Shown here: one piece after another, positions 38,883-51,604 of the stretch
Layout: each line of letters opens with the position of its first letter
Numbering within the stretch: position 1 is the first letter of the stretch
Assembly: GCF_932294415.1 (NCBI RefSeq)
Contig: NC_065538.1
Span: forward strand, 42,437,843-42,501,842
Direction of reading: 5' to 3'
DNA from: Quercus robur
Taxonomy: Eukaryota > Streptophyta > Magnoliopsida > Fagales > Fagaceae
Length of the DNA: 64,000 nucleotides
Translations under genes and position numbers: made by a program
Notes under the pieces: generated by a model
The model's input: only the letters and a program-made list of their open reading frames with translations
Database searches by the model: none
What the model was told of the DNA's origin: nothing

Positions 38883-39764
38883 GTGGAAAAAGTATTTCTA
38901 GTGTAGTAGTCTGGTAATTTTAGTTTGTAAATGATTAAATGGTGTCTTAGAAATAGTCAGGCAAATCTTAAGTCTCTGTTTTGTTTCCCCATTTTAATAT
39001 CTCCTCCAGATCGTGATGCAAGCATTATTTTTATGAGTATCTAAAAATTTATGTGCAATCTCAATCTGGAAAATAAGACCCAGAAAGTGGACTTCAATTT
39101 TGTCAGTTTTGGCTTCAATGGAAACTTTGCTTTCTGAATATTATTATTGAATCTTTAAGGAGTTTTCTCATATATGTGAAATGGATATGCTACTGAACCT
39201 GATGTATTGATATTTTTACTTCTTGTTTTCTCTTGTTGAGAGAAACAAATGCATTGTGGTTTCTATTCCAGACCCTTCATTTATGTCTAGATTTGATTTT
39301 ATGCCTATAGAACATGTAAGCTTAGTTGGGTCTGCTTTACCAGCCCTCTTTCTGGAGCTGGAAATTAAATTCTGCATATAGTTCCTGTGTTTGAATTTCA
39401 ATGTAATCTGTAACTTCCGGTGGCTAGTTGTGTTGTGTTGTAGGTAAATGTGATACATGTAAATTTTGCTTGGTATGGTTGTATCAAAGGCCATAAATCC
39501 TTACATTTATGTTTCCAATGTTTGGGTAGGCAATCAAACATGCACTGCATAATAGGGTGTCTTAAGCTATAAAAAGCATTCAAATGTCTTTAGCAAACTA
39601 AAGAATTACACCCATATCTGCATAATTATATGCATGTCATTTATGCTTTCATTAGCTCTGTGAATTTTTTTAAAGATTTTAAGAGTTATCCTTTGTCCTT
39701 ATTTTGCTTTCCTTATTGCCTGATTTGTTAATGTCCTTGCAGGTTACCAAATTGAGTTGTAAAA
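36205..39764. other. Intergenic region and probable upstream region of the carrier pseudogene
   Basis: No gene recognised. It contains a short copy of the CCCAACTTCCCAAGAGACC phrase (36417-36436) also present at 29163-29181, TA microsatellites (37692-37718, 37743-37765, about 38847-38866) and a C-run followed by T and A runs at about 38502-38547. The final 500 bases before 39765 are T-rich and end in an acceptor-like GTCCTTGCAG (39732-39741), consistent with a 5' UTR intron of the ancestral gene. Confidence 0.4.
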
Positions 39765-41628
39765 ATGGCAGATGGACTACAACTTCCATCTGTAATCCAG
39801 AAGATAAGAGTGCAACCTTACCTCTCCATCATGCAGTTTCCTAACCATCAAGCCTGGACTTCAAGCTTACAAAACCTTCCCAGTGCTGGTGGATATGCGA
39901 TTGACAGATTGCACAAAACTTTGCTGCCAGCATATGCTGGCTCTGCCTCCTATCTTGCTTCACCTCTGCTAACAGTATTTGTAGAAGCTCCACTGGAAAA
40001 GCATAAGTCTGCTTCTCCATCTCATTTATTTTGGGGAACATTCCGTGTTCTTTTTGGGGTGGCAACTGCTCCAATTGGGAGAGTGAAACTCCTGATCCAG
40101 TGCCAAGATGAGATGATCAAGTCAAGTAGACTACCTAGGCCTTATAAAGGAATTGTGAACTGCTTCGCCAGCACAATCAGTAATGAAGGCTTCATATCCC
40201 TTTGGAGAGGCTAAATCCCTAGTGTCAACAGCAGCTTTTCCTTTAGTAAAGTTTCAGCAATTTTTTCTTTTATAACTTATTGTCCATTAACTGGGCTTCT
40301 TAAACTTGATTTTGACCATTAGAAATTTGTAGATTTTTTTGTTTGTTTATTTCTTCTTTATCTCATCTTAATCTTTTTTATTAAATCCACAGTATTTGTA
40401 TGTACAACAGGTAATAAGCTTTGGCCTTCACAACTATTTTCTGACTTTATCCAATTTCAAGAAAGACAACGATGGCTACTGGAAATGGTTACTCGGAGGC
40501 TTGGCAGTAGGAAATTTTGCTGATTTAGCAACTCATGTTGTTGTTTATCCCCTGGATTATGCCCAGACTCGCCTAGCCAATGATATCAAGACAAACAATA
40601 AGATTGAAGAAAGGCAATTCAAAGGTTTAATTGATGTCTACAAAAAAACTATAAGATGAGATGGCATTGCTGGACTGTACCGTGGATGTGCTATCTCATG
40701 TTTTAAAAGCTTTTTAAGTTGTGGGGTCTACATTGGCATACATGTTTTCTTCAGGCCGGTTCTGTTACTCAGCCTGCTCCAGTTGCAGGTCAGTGCAAAC
40801 ATGAGAATTTAGTGTCATTGGGGTTATTTCCTTGATGACATTCATAACCCTTATACCCAGAATGCATTGCCTTTTTACAAACAAGGTCACCCTTGATTTA
40901 TTTTTCCAAGTGTTTCTTGACAAATTCCTTTAACTCTCTCTTTTGTTTTTGGTTACATTTGGCTTTCCTAATATTTTTAATTTTAATTGTCAAAGTGGCA
41001 TCTTCATTTCATGTAATTCAGAGATTTTTTTAAAAGGTTTTGCTATTGCTGATAAGTGTGAAATAGCAATCCATTCATGATACAGAATTATGTTGAATTA
41101 CACTTGCTGTTTTTGCAGGAAGACTTCTTGGCTGCATCAGTAATGGCAGTGGGAGTTGTAGTTTGTCAAAAGATGGCAACTTACCCATTGGACACTGTAA
41201 ATAGGAGGATGATGATGACCTCTGGAGAAGTTGTTAAGTATCAAAGTTCAATACATGCATTTGCAGAGATTATCAGGAATGAGGGTGCTAAGTCCCTTTA
41301 TAAGGGTGGAGGTGCATGCATCCTCGAAACAATAACTTTAGCTGCTATTTTGACTGTTTTTAGCAGAAGAATGTGGAATTATTTGTCCACAAAGAAGTCT
41401 AATTCTGCTGCTGATGGTGTGTCCGCAAAGAGGAATGGATTGGCTGGTGGTGTCAATCTGCATCAACTCTCGTCATTAAATGGACATATGGTAAGAATGA
41501 CTTGGGGCAACAGTGGTGGAGGCCCCCGCAGAAATTTCACTTCTGAGGGGAACAATGATTTAGGTTTTCTTTGCAATTATAGTTCAGTTGACAGTCTGAG
41601 AAAGGTCTTCTGTAATCTAATATTATAG
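39765..41628 (+). pseudogene. Mitochondrial ADP/ATP carrier (AAC, SLC25) pseudogene
   Basis: Three exons: 39765 to about 40225, 40393-40788 and 41119-41628. The N terminus (MADGLQLPSVIQKI) and the body (RVKLLIQCQDEMIK, RPYKGIVNCFASTI, NFKKDNDGYWKWLLGGLA, YPLDYAQTRLAND, YPLDTVNRRMMMTSGE, NEGAKSLYKGGGA) follow plant mitochondrial ADP/ATP carriers, which exchange ATP and ADP over the inner membrane. Damage: a TAA at 40212-40214 just after SLWRG, a lost splice donor there, and a TGA at 40657-40659 before DGIAGLYRG. Key residues are also changed: the first carrier motif reads PIGR where PIER is usual, and the diagnostic RRRMMM is NRRMMM. The C-terminal 80 residues do not match the family. The other splice sites are kept, so it is an intron-containing duplicate and not a processed copy. 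Confidence 0.85.
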
Positions 41629-42615
41629 GGAGTACTTAGGTTTATGAGTCTGGGCTGAACCTCTTCCCCGTAGTAAACAAATGAGTTTGTATTGTGCTGA
41701 CTTCTAAAACATTGTCTTTCATATTGAAATATTTTTCTTAGTCAATGATCTGTTACATCTTTGGAGTACTTGCATCTGAGTGTGTGAATGAGAATTGATG
41801 CTCACCTGATAAACTTTTAGCATGTGCACTCCTCTATAGCAATATTATTTGTTATTAACTAAAATGTGTGGGATTTTACTTTTGATGAGTGCTCTTTCAC
41901 TGATTTACACATTTAAACTCAGTGCAGAATGAGTCTTGAAATAAGTAAATTGAACTTTAAGACTAGTTTACTAGTTTTAAACTTCATTTGGGTCACTGGG
42001 TGCAGGATTTCATTACATTTGGAAACCTGAAGTGATTCACAACCTCTGTGAGGAATGATTTTGCCTGCAAGTGTTCTACCACTACCTAAATTTATCAATT
42101 TTGAAAGTTTCTTCTTGATTGGTGTTGACAGAAATGTGATATTGAAAATTGTAATGATTTCTTATTGGTGTGAGAATCTGCCATTGCATATGGCTCTGCT
42201 TAGAAGAGTTAGGACTAGTTCCACACTTTGGCGATTAATTAATACACAGATCATTAGAGAACTTTTATTGCTATAAAGCATCTTTGGATCAAGCTGAATG
42301 GTATTGTGCTTTGGGTCAAAAGAAGCAAAAGAAGACAGAAAGCCTATCACTTCAAGCATTATATTGTGCTTTGGATTAAGCTGAATGGTAAACATACAAA
42401 TGAACTCACGTAACCAAGCCTGAATAGACAGAAGAAGGATTCAGTCATTTTGTTACACCCAATTTGGGATACGAAGAAGAAAAAATCGAAATAATCATTT
42501 TGTTACAAAATTAGGTCAAAGGTGAACTAACTTTCTTCCTTCCCAATATAAGAAGCCTGGCTTACACAGTTTGATGTATACAATCTACATAGAAGAATAG
42601 CTTTGGCAAGTGCCA
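41629..42615. other. Spacer between carrier pseudogene and plastid S5 gene
   Basis: No gene recognised. The right part (about 42400-42615) lies downstream of the minus-strand S5 gene and probably includes its 3' UTR. Two short phrases (TTTGGATCAAGCTGAATGGTA and a variant) recur at 42283 and 42372. Confidence 0.4.
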
Positions 42616-44988
42616 TCACTTCCACAGCTCTTCCATTGGGATTCCACGCTCACGAGCAACATCCCTGAACTGCCTCATTTTCTGCACTGCAACAACTGTG
42701 GCTCTTGCATTGTTGAGGGCATTGTTACTCCCCAGTTGCTTTCCCAAAGCATTCTCAACACCTGCCAGTTCTAGAACAATTCTTACAGCCCCTCCAGCAA
42801 TCACTCCAGTACCAGGAGAAGCAGGTCTAAGCATCACTTTCGCAGCTCCATAATCACCCTCAGATCTGCAAATCATTCGCTTGATAAAATCAGTGACAAC
42901 ATTGATACGAGAATGCTTAGTCACCATTGTAATAACAATTTGTCATTAACAAGTTTATGCAATATCAATATGTAATGTCTATAAAAATGTACGCAGTCAT
43001 AATGATGCATATTTCAGAATACCGTACATATGAAAATGTTATTTTCCAGGGTCCTATATCCTGGAACCTAAGGCTCCACTCATTTTACATGATAACACTA
43101 AATTAAATATCTCTGAGAGTTAAAAGTAAAAAAAGTCCAGGGTCATTCATCCTGACAGGCTAAGCAGTTTATGCTCATGCACAGGAGCAAAATCTTCAAC
43201 AATACCGTATGAAACGTGATAGTCAATGAAGATATGTTTCATTCAACCTGAAATGGGGTCATCTACAATCAATAGATACCAATGCATGAGGAATCCAAAA
43301 CAAAAATTGTAAGATGAGCCGTTTCCTTGGCCATCTAACAGCTACCATATGTCCAAGCTCCCAACCATATCAAGATTTAGAATCATTACGACTAGTTGCG
43401 GCATCCTGAAAAACTACATAATTTGAATTTAGTGAACAGCCTGTCTAAGATATATGGAAATAGAGAATCAAAATCCATAATTATTATGCCTGCAAAACAC
43501 AGATTTTGACACACTATGGTATAGCAAGTTAGCAACAAGCTGAAATAAAAGATGAAGAGCATAGCCATCCAGTCCCTTTGTTGGGAAAATCTCATTGCAT
43601 ATGAACTGTTTGTATCTGATTAGTTACACATCTCTTTGAAGTATTGCATAAATTAATTTCTAAGATAACTTAGGCAGCTCCCAATAGTTTGTAACTCATA
43701 CAAGAGTTCTGGCTGTGTTCCAGACATAAAAGTATTGTTAAATTTCAGCACCATGTAAAACTCTTAGGAGTCTTGACCAAGTGTAGCCTCAAAAGCTGCC
43801 ACCTAATCTACCAACCAAGTTCAATCCCTCAAACCTTTGGCAGCTTAAATGCATCAACATGTAAATTGACATCCATTCACTTCTTTCAATCTAAACTTTT
43901 TTGATAAGTCACTTTTTCCAAACTAAATTGGGTCTATTTATGATTAGCTATCAATTGTAAACAGCCATTTAACAGCTCCTATTATTCCAACCTTTGGCCA
44001 ATATCAAGAATTAGAACTGAAAGGTAACCAAAATTTTTTTTTTTCTTCCTTTGAAAATTAGATACTTACAAAGTGGGAGGGGGATTTCATCTCTAGTAGT
44101 CCCCGTTTAAAACATCAAGAAGTGCGAATTAAACTGCATCGCTACTGGCAAGGTGCCCGATATTTTCTAAGATCTAACACCCAATGTCACATTAAAACAA
44201 GCTCAACCATACCAACCAAATTGCAATTCCAATCAAGTCCACATTCACTTTTTACACACATTCACAATTGAAAACAACAAGACCAAAACCTTAGAAACTT
44301 ACCTATGTGGGAAAGTAAGGTACTTAGTCATGGGAACCGACACAATATTCCGGCGAGCATTAATGGCGGACTTCTGAACAGCCCCAACAACCTCCTTGGC
44401 CTTCCCAACTCCAACACCCACTTGACCTTGCTTATCACCCACCACCACAACTGCTCTGAAATGCAATTGTTTCCCTCCTTTGACCACCTTGGTCACCCTT
44501 CTCACCTGCACAACTCTCTCTTCGAACCCATCTTTCACTTTTTCCCTCTTCGTTTTGGATCCAAACCCAGTTTTTTTTTGCACCTTAGAGTCCATCACGT
44601 ATATGTCATTTCCCAAATAACTCTCTCCACTGTAAGCTGGTCCGTACAGTTCTTCATACGCAGTGGCTATTTCTTCTTCGGTCTCCATTGGACCCTCGTC
44701 GAAGGAAGGTGGGGCGACAAAGTCTTCAGGGCGTTCGGGGGCGTTGAAGACGGTGTCGGTTTCGTCGTTGGGGTTGAAGTTGTCGAAGAAGGTGGTGTCT
44801 ATGTCAGAGGATTTGACTGTGAAGGTGGTTGTTGTTGTGGGGTGTGAGGAAAAGGAGTGGTGAAGAGAGGGTTTTGTGGGTTTTGTGAAGAAGGGGTTTC
44901 TGGGTTTGGAGAGAGAGATACGAGAGTTAGCTGCGGTGTGGAGGGAGAGAGAGGAAAGGGATGAGAGAGTTGCTGAGGCTGTAGCCAT
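42616..44988 (-). CDS. RPS5: Plastid 30S ribosomal protein S5 (uS5c), nucleus-encoded
   Basis: Two exons on the minus strand, 44988-44303 and 42865-42616, separated by a 1.44-kb GT-AG intron, encode 311 aa. The first about 60 residues are Ser/Thr-rich with few acidic residues ([20 protein letters not shown]), a chloroplast transit peptide. An acidic segment follows ([20 protein letters not shown]), then the S5 N-terminal dsRNA-binding domain ([37 protein letters not shown]) split by the intron from the S5 C-terminal domain ([34 protein letters not shown]). It is a structural protein of the plastid small ribosomal subunit. The ATG at 44988 is preferred over the in-frame ATG upstream at 45198 because the transit peptide begins there and the sequence between is a GAGA-rich leader. 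The gene appears intact; length fits the family. Confidence 0.95.
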
Positions 44989-45210
44989 GGTTATGGGTGT
45001 GGAGTTTGGATCAGTGAGAGTGAGAGTGAGAGTGAGAGAGAGAGAGATTGGAAGAGGCTTTTTCTGTTTTCTTATCCCAATTCCAAAGCCAGCAATTGCA
45101 TGATGTGGAGAGAAGACTGAGGAGCAATGAGAAAAACGACCGATTTTAAATGATAACTTCCTGAAAACGGGAGATCGTTTTAATGCAATGAGAAGCACCT
45201 AATGATATAA
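44989..45210 (-). promoter_or_regulatory. 5' leader / promoter region of plastid S5 gene
   Basis: On the minus strand this carries a CT repeat (45010-45045, GAGAGTGAGAGTGAGAG on +), common in plant 5' UTRs. The region stays open in frame with the S5 coding sequence back to 45198 but is unlikely to be translated. Confidence 0.4.
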
Positions 45211-47636
45211 ATTTTCTTCTTCTTCATTTTTTTTTTTTTAAGGAAAGCTTAAAATTCATTCAATAAGAAATACAAATACTAGATACATTTACTAGCATTT
45301 GGTGTTGTAAAAACATGGGAGACTCCTCCAAATAAATAGCACGTAGGGTTTAACTTTAAAGTGAACCAAGTTGTTTATCAGTTTATGAAATCTCAAGTTT
45401 GGGTTGAGAAAATATTTTTTAATATTTGCATGTTAGTAAATAAGTTAAACTCAAGCTCAAACTAAAGTATAGACTCAACTATTAAATGAATCAGACTCAA
45501 ACGAAATAACGTATTCGTAAATAAGGTTGTGAACATAAGGCTTAATTTAACTAACTAGAATATTGTATTTTTATTAGTGTACTTTTCTAAAATATACTTT
45601 TATGTACATCAGATTAGATTGCATAAGTTTATAAATAGGTTCATATGATATCAAATTATAACATGTAGTTTTGGATAATATAAATAGTCCATTCGCAAAA
45701 TTCATAGCTTTGTGTTAAGTTAATCAAGTAACTCGTGAACTAGCTTGGATTTGTGTCGACAAAATTATACTTTTATGTAATCTTGTTTGGTGATGAGCTC
45801 AATCTTGCTTGTTTACAAATAAAATCAAATAAATTAGTCTTTACTTTTAATACTCAGCTCAACTTAACTCATTTATAGCCCTAAATAGTAGGTGTCGTGC
45901 AGGAGTTTGAGCATAGGGGGCAAGAAGAAGGGTACTACATTGTTGTGGTTGAAGTAGTGATATTTTCTGTTGAAAAGAAAAAGTGTAAGCATATTGCTAA
46001 TAGTGTTGAGTGGGTGGTTGAATCAACAACCTCCTACCGTGTTATCCCTTAAAAAGAGTTGTTCACCACATACAAAATAAAGGACTTTGATACAGTGAAG
46101 ATTGTTCACCACTTCCCAATCAATCGAAAAGTGAAAATTGGTGACATTTACATCATAACTAATGCCAGTTGCACAATGATGTTCAAGGATGCGTGACATG
46201 TTCAATTAATGCCTTAATGTATTATCTACACCAGCTAAGGATCAAGTGGGTTATTGTAACCACATTGATTGTACAAGAGGGCATGTTTGTTGCAATATTA
46301 CATGACTCATGGGAAGGCTTGTAAAAAGTGTAATGTGGTCAAAGACATTGAGAAGACTCCATAGTTGAGAATTGCAGTTAATAGTGTTGTTATCAAGAGT
46401 AAAATTCTCTTTTACTTAATAGTGCTACGAATGAGGGACAAATATGTGATGAAAAATATAGAGATTCTTAGCCAACTAAAATTGATAATGATGAAGTGAA
46501 AGATTTCAAGATCTTGAGTAAGGGAGAAACTTTCTCTACTAGAGATTTTTGAACCTCATGAGAGGTGGTCTACTAGAGAACATTAAAAAATTAGCTTTGA
46601 GAATATTTGGGCTTTTGATTAGGGGGATCCAAGGAATTGGATTAAGGATATCCAAGGTGAGATTAATTTTCTAAAAATGACAAGTTGATGAATTTTTTTT
46701 TTTTTTTTTTTGAGAAGATAATGAAGAAGTTTGAGCATTGCATCAACTTGACTAGCATGGATTCTAATTAAAGACTTAAATTGAAGATCTCATTGAGGGA
46801 GATTGTTGTGGATCCATGTCATATGGTAGCTCGATAACAAAGGAAACATAGTTTATGCATCAGGCACATGAGATACCATCTCCAATAACGAGCTTTTAGC
46901 GTGTTGTAAGAAATCCTATTACTTGTTAGAATAGATTTCTTTTATGAAAAAAAAAAAAAAAAGAAAAAGGAAAAAAGAAGGCTAGTGCTTTTAGAAATAG
47001 AAGTAAGGGTCTATTCTCTTATTTATATTAGTAAGTTGCCCATGTGACGTACAGATAATGTTGTAATGTTTTATGCAATTTTTTTTGGTGAATGTTGTAA
47101 ATATTTTATAGCCTATTTTTATAAAAATTATTAGTAATGAGTTCACCATAAGAAGAAACAATTATAAATTGCAAACACACATCCATTATAATGATTCAAT
47201 TCAAGTAATGAGCAATAATATTGTATAATGAAAGTTGATAAAAGCATATCAATTCATTTCATATTATTGATCTTTATTATGTGATGTAATAAAGAACTTC
47301 ATTATGATTTTTTTTTTTTTTTTTTTTTTGGTTTCTTCAATGCTTTGTTATTACAGTATGGCGACGATTGTAAAGCTTGTTGAAGGATATGTTATCATCA
47401 TTTGTTTCTTCATCTTCAATGTTTGAAGTTTGGTCCATTCCTATTTGTTCAATTTTCGAGCTTTCATCACTTTTTCCTTTTGTTGCATCATTTGTTTTAA
47501 TCACTAATGAATTGGCATTGGAAGATTCTTGACTAGATCTTACAAAGTTTGGACTTGCGGATTTGTTGTTGCTAAGATTTTTCATAGGTACTTGCACTTA
47601 TATTAAATTTCAGTGATGTGATAGTTTTTTGTAAAT

Positions 47637-47715
<79 letters not shown>
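45211..47715. other. Intergenic AT-rich DNA
   Basis: No gene recognised. An 86-codon minus-strand frame at 47337-47597 is hydrophilic and Asn/Ser-rich with no recognisable domain or splice context. Long A/T runs occur near 46690, 46950 and 47310. The TA/GA microsatellite at about 47641-47719 ends the region. Confidence 0.4.
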
Positions 47716-47722
<7 letters not shown>

Positions 47723-48919
47723 GTTCAAGTTACACCTGGTGCAACTCTAAAGAGTTACACATTTTTTAAACCATTGGATTTAAGTAGATCCAACGGTCAA
47801 AAAAAGGCAATCATTAATGCTAATATTTTAATTGATCTCATTTATTATCCCTTATTTAATACATTCTATACTTATTTCTAAACCCAAAAAAAATTATATG
47901 GCTGACTCTTTCTTTCTCCACTACACTTCTCTTTCTCTTTCTCTCTGCACATTTTTTTCTCTATCTCCTCCAAGGCTCTTCCACCTCCACGGTCAAATCA
48001 CCAGCAACCAAAAAAAAAATACAAGCCACAGATGGTGTGGATTCAACAAATGGTGTAGTACTCGTTAATGGTAACGAGGCTAAACAAGAGTGGTGTAGAA
48101 TAATAAAGGAACCCGTATGCCTAAAAGCAATTGGTCATGGATGGAAATAGCGTCAACATCACAGAGGAAGAGTGGATACGAATTCAACAGATGGAGCAAT
48201 ACTTGTTAATGTTTTGTCATTGGCATGGTAGCGCATTGAATTTTGTCATTGGACACATAATATAAAATGTTTCTTAGCTTCAGTTATCAGCTTTTTTTAC
48301 TCTCTTTTTTAGCATATTCTGAGGTCTTATCCTCAAAATCTTTTGTGCCATTGTGAATGTAGAAAAAAATGAAGTAATAATTATTACTGAGATTTATTTT
48401 TCTTTTCATTGTTCAAATTCAAAGAACTTAACATTAGATTATAAAAAAACTATATAATCACATCAAAGTAATTACAGTCTCCAACCTATTATAATTTTAA
48501 AAGTATGGTTAAATTCAATCTCCTTAGAATTAAAGAGAACAAAGGACGGTAATACTTTCCAACTATAATTATCATCTACATGTCAAAGGACCAAAGACAG
48601 AAATACAGTGGAGAACAACATGTACGGCAGGCTGTGGTTTTTTTTTTTTTTTTTTTTTTGGTTGTAGCTGCCGGCGACCTGGCATGGTTGTGGAGGTGGA
48701 AGAGCCATGGAGGAGAGAGAGAGAAAGAGTCAGCCGCACAAATCTTTTTGGGTTTAGAAATAAGTATAGAATGTATTAAATAAGGAATAATAAATGAGAT
48801 CAATTAAAATATTAGCATTAATAATAATCTTTTTTTGACCGTTGGATCTACTTAAATCTAATGGTTTAAAAAATGTGTAACTCTTTAGAGTTATACTAGG
48901 TGTAACTTGAACCCATCTC
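47716..48919. mobile_element. 1.2-kb DNA transposon with about 280-bp terminal inverted repeats
   Basis: The left arm (47716 to about 48019) and the right arm (about 48640-48919) are near-identical in inverse orientation, starting GAGATGGGTTCAAGTTACAC and ending ...GTAACTTGAACCCATCTC. They share CTAAAGAGTTACACATTTTT, AAGTAGATCCAACGGTCAAA and TTCTAAACCCAAAAA. The interior of about 600 bp has no transposase. Long inverted repeats without coding capacity suggest a non-autonomous Mutator-like or similar element. It is inserted in a TA/GA microsatellite, so the target duplication cannot be read. Confidence 0.75.
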
Positions 48920-49310
48920 ATATATATATATATATATATATATGTTAATTTAGGAATAGTGTAGCAAAAGAATTAATATAGCATATTGGATTATGTATAC
49001 TTTTTTTTTTCTTCCATACCTTTTTGTCATTTGAAGGTGTATCAAAAATCTTAGTAACTGTGTAATTTTCAAAACCATACTTTAGATTGAATTCATTCAA
49101 ATGAAGTAGGAAAATGTATTTATTTTCCTAATTTTTTTTTTTTAAAAATCATGTGGGATTCTTCAATATCAATCTGCTTATGAGGAATATAATATATATA
49201 TATATATATATATAATGATAAATTGTTTTACAATAATTTAATAATTTAAATAAGTTGTTCCTCAATTTGTTTTTCAACAAGATCTCTTGCAGATTTGTAA
49301 GGACACGATT
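48920..49310. other. Spacer with TA microsatellites
   Basis: TA runs at about 48920-48943 and 49192-49214 flank AT-rich DNA with no recognised gene. It is bounded by the inverted-repeat element on the left and the LTR at 49311 on the right. Confidence 0.5.
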
Positions 49311-49971
49311 TGTGACAACCCATAATAGTATTGGGTTCGCACGTAAAAAGGCCCAAACAATATCATTTATAGAGTGTGGGTTTGAAAGGTTAGGCCTTGG
49401 TCGCCAGACGGTGGTTTTTTCGTGGTGTTCATACATAATTAAATCGTGTTCGCCCTAGGAGTCTTTCTCCTGGAGGCGGGCTGAGAGGCTCTAGTTTTTG
49501 GCCATTTTTCCCAGCCCCTTTCCCCGGATTGCTTACCTTTTCTTTTATACTAGCCTGTATCCCTTATCCAACATCCACGTGTGGGTTCGATTTTTCAGGA
49601 CTGATACTTGTCCCATCAGCCCATACCCAGAGTAGTTGGGATGGTTGTAAAAGCTGAAGAGTATGGCTCTGTCAGGTGCAGAGTATTGAATGACAGTAAG
49701 GGCAGCTTTCCCTTTGTCCTTGGTTGTTATACTATCCAGCGTACCCCCCCTATTGACCTAGATATTTTAGATCTTTTTCCAAACTGTTCTTATACCGTTC
49801 TTGCCCTTCCTTCTAGGGAGACCTTGGACATGCCGAGGATAGAATAATCCTCGGCTGTGTCTCAAGACTATTTGGACTTTTATTACCTATCCTCGGCTAT
49901 AACCTTCCTCGGCCCGGGCCTTGGGCCCCAATGTAAAAATGGGCCAGGGTCACAAATTATTGGACCCCACA
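49311..49971 (-). mobile_element. 3' LTR of a truncated Tat-like Ty3/gypsy element
   Basis: Read on the minus strand the 661-bp segment begins TGTGGGGTCCAATAATTTG and ends GGGTTGTCACA. Just upstream of it on that strand is the purine-rich GATTTTGAGGGGCTAT (49972-49987), a polypurine tract, which identifies it as the 3' LTR of a minus-strand element. It contains several CCTCGG/CCGAGG motifs. Its first 20 bases match the start of the solo LTR at 14193. It is GC-rich relative to its surroundings. Confidence 0.75.
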
Positions 49972-51550
49972 ATAGCCCCTCAAAATCCTGCTATCCGACC
50001 TCTTAGTTGGAGAGGAGGATTTTGGTAATGCCACGCCTTTATTGCGGTCTGCTTAGATCTGCCCTTCATCAATGTGGGTGTCTCTTCATCTATCCAGGAA
50101 ACATACCGGACTACTGGACATTCTTTTGAACTCATTCATGAGGTGTTCCTGCTGTTTCATTATCCGAAACGCGCCTTTAATGATTTCCCTTTACGAGACC
50201 ATTTTAAATTCGACGGTTATTGACAGCGTGGGGAAGTAGAACGGGTATATTCTCGTTTACCGATTTTCTTGGAAATTTGGACAGATTAAATGCCTCCCGT
50301 TCTGCCCTTCATATAAGAAGGAAAGCAAGAGGTTACCTCTCTTACACAGAGATCTTTCAATCCTCTTAAAGTCTGAAAACCCTTAGCCTTCCCAAGAGTT
50401 TCCCTTATCCGTTCGCTTACACCTTGAATCGTGATTCGTCCACGATAGGAGCGGGAATGAAGAGACCATACACTTCCCAGAAATGCTACGTTCTTGTGAA
50501 GCTCAAAATGGCTCGGTCAGGGCAGGGATGGCAGAGACTCAAGATACTTCTCATCCTCCTTTCAGCCAAAATCCGAAGCAGGGGCTCGTCGCGTCAAACT
50601 TTTGGCGCGACTGAGCTGGGTTCACCCATTATCAGTACCAGCCGCTCTCTTATGAGCATAGCTAACATGGCACCAACGTGTTAGGAGTCAGGACTGAAGC
50701 AGGGACAAAGTATCCCTGCTTCTTCCTCTCTTTCCTCACTGGTGCCTCATTTTGCCTCTCTTTCTTCTTCTTTCCCATCACCAGATCCATCCTGGTGCTT
50801 TTCCTTCTTCCTCTTCTTCTCCTCTTCCGCTAAGGAAGGTCCTCCTCTCAATATGGGTGCCACTGGGGTAGAATTTGGAAAGACTTGGGAGCAGAGCTTA
50901 AAAAGATTTCTGGTTGTTTGTTTTTTTTCTCTTTTATTGTTTTTGTAATTCGTTTTCTATATAGGCTTTGTTTAAGCCCTTCATTGTACGCTGTAATACC
51001 TCTTTACATTAATAAAGGTCGTCATTTCTTTATTTCGTATACTCTATCTCTTCTTTTGAAATGGTTATGCCGTGAATAGACGTACTATCCTGTAACTACT
51101 TTTTGTTTTTTATACTATGAACGATGCTTAGGGTCGAGATTCCAGTTAATAAAATGACCTTGCTCTGTGCTTATTGAAACTATCCGACTTAATAATACCG
51201 AATCGAACAAATGATACTTAGGACTAAAAATCCTTACTAAGAAGAAAAGGAAAAGATATTATGATGAGCTTATTAGAGCTGTCTGGCATAATGACGCCGA
51301 CTTGAGAAAACAATACTTAGGGCCAAAATCCCTTTCTAAGAAAAAAGATGTTATTATGAACTTATTAGAGGTATCGTGTATAATAAGACCGACCTGAAAA
51401 TGGGTTGTATACCCCAAACTTGAACGAGGTGATGGCTGAATACTCGATGCCACGTAGGAAGTAATCATCCGAGGATATATAATCCAAAAGTGTACAGCCC
51501 TTGTAGGTCGTTGAGCAATAAGGCGTTTCGCCATCTTCCCAATAATTTTC
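49972..51550 (+). mobile_element. Internal region of the truncated element with an antisense transcription unit
   Basis: On the + strand, antisense to the element, there is a TATA-like CATATAAG near 50309-50317, a CT-rich leader, a short open frame from an ATG at 50457 (MKRPYTSQKCYVLVKLKMAR..., ending at 50684), pyrimidine-rich sequence and an AATAAA at 51011-51016. No protein domain was recognised. From about 51125 to 51415 two or three degenerate units of roughly 105 bp share phrases such as ATACTTAGG.C.AAAATCC and GA.CTTATTAGAG. No gag or pol is present, so the copy is non-autonomous or truncated. Confidence 0.55.
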
Positions 51551-51604
51551 AAAGCCTTAACCTTTTCTGGTATTTGGTCCGAGAACTGAGCGACTTAGAA
51601 TTCT

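Noticed and set aside
45103-45198. N-terminal extension of plastid S5 to the upstream in-frame ATG
   Set aside because: The extension is positively charged but encoded by a CT-repeat leader, and the downstream ATG begins a typical transit peptide.
47337-47597. 86-codon hydrophilic minus-strand frame
   Set aside because: No recognisable domain, no start context and no neighbouring exons; length is compatible with chance in AT-rich DNA.
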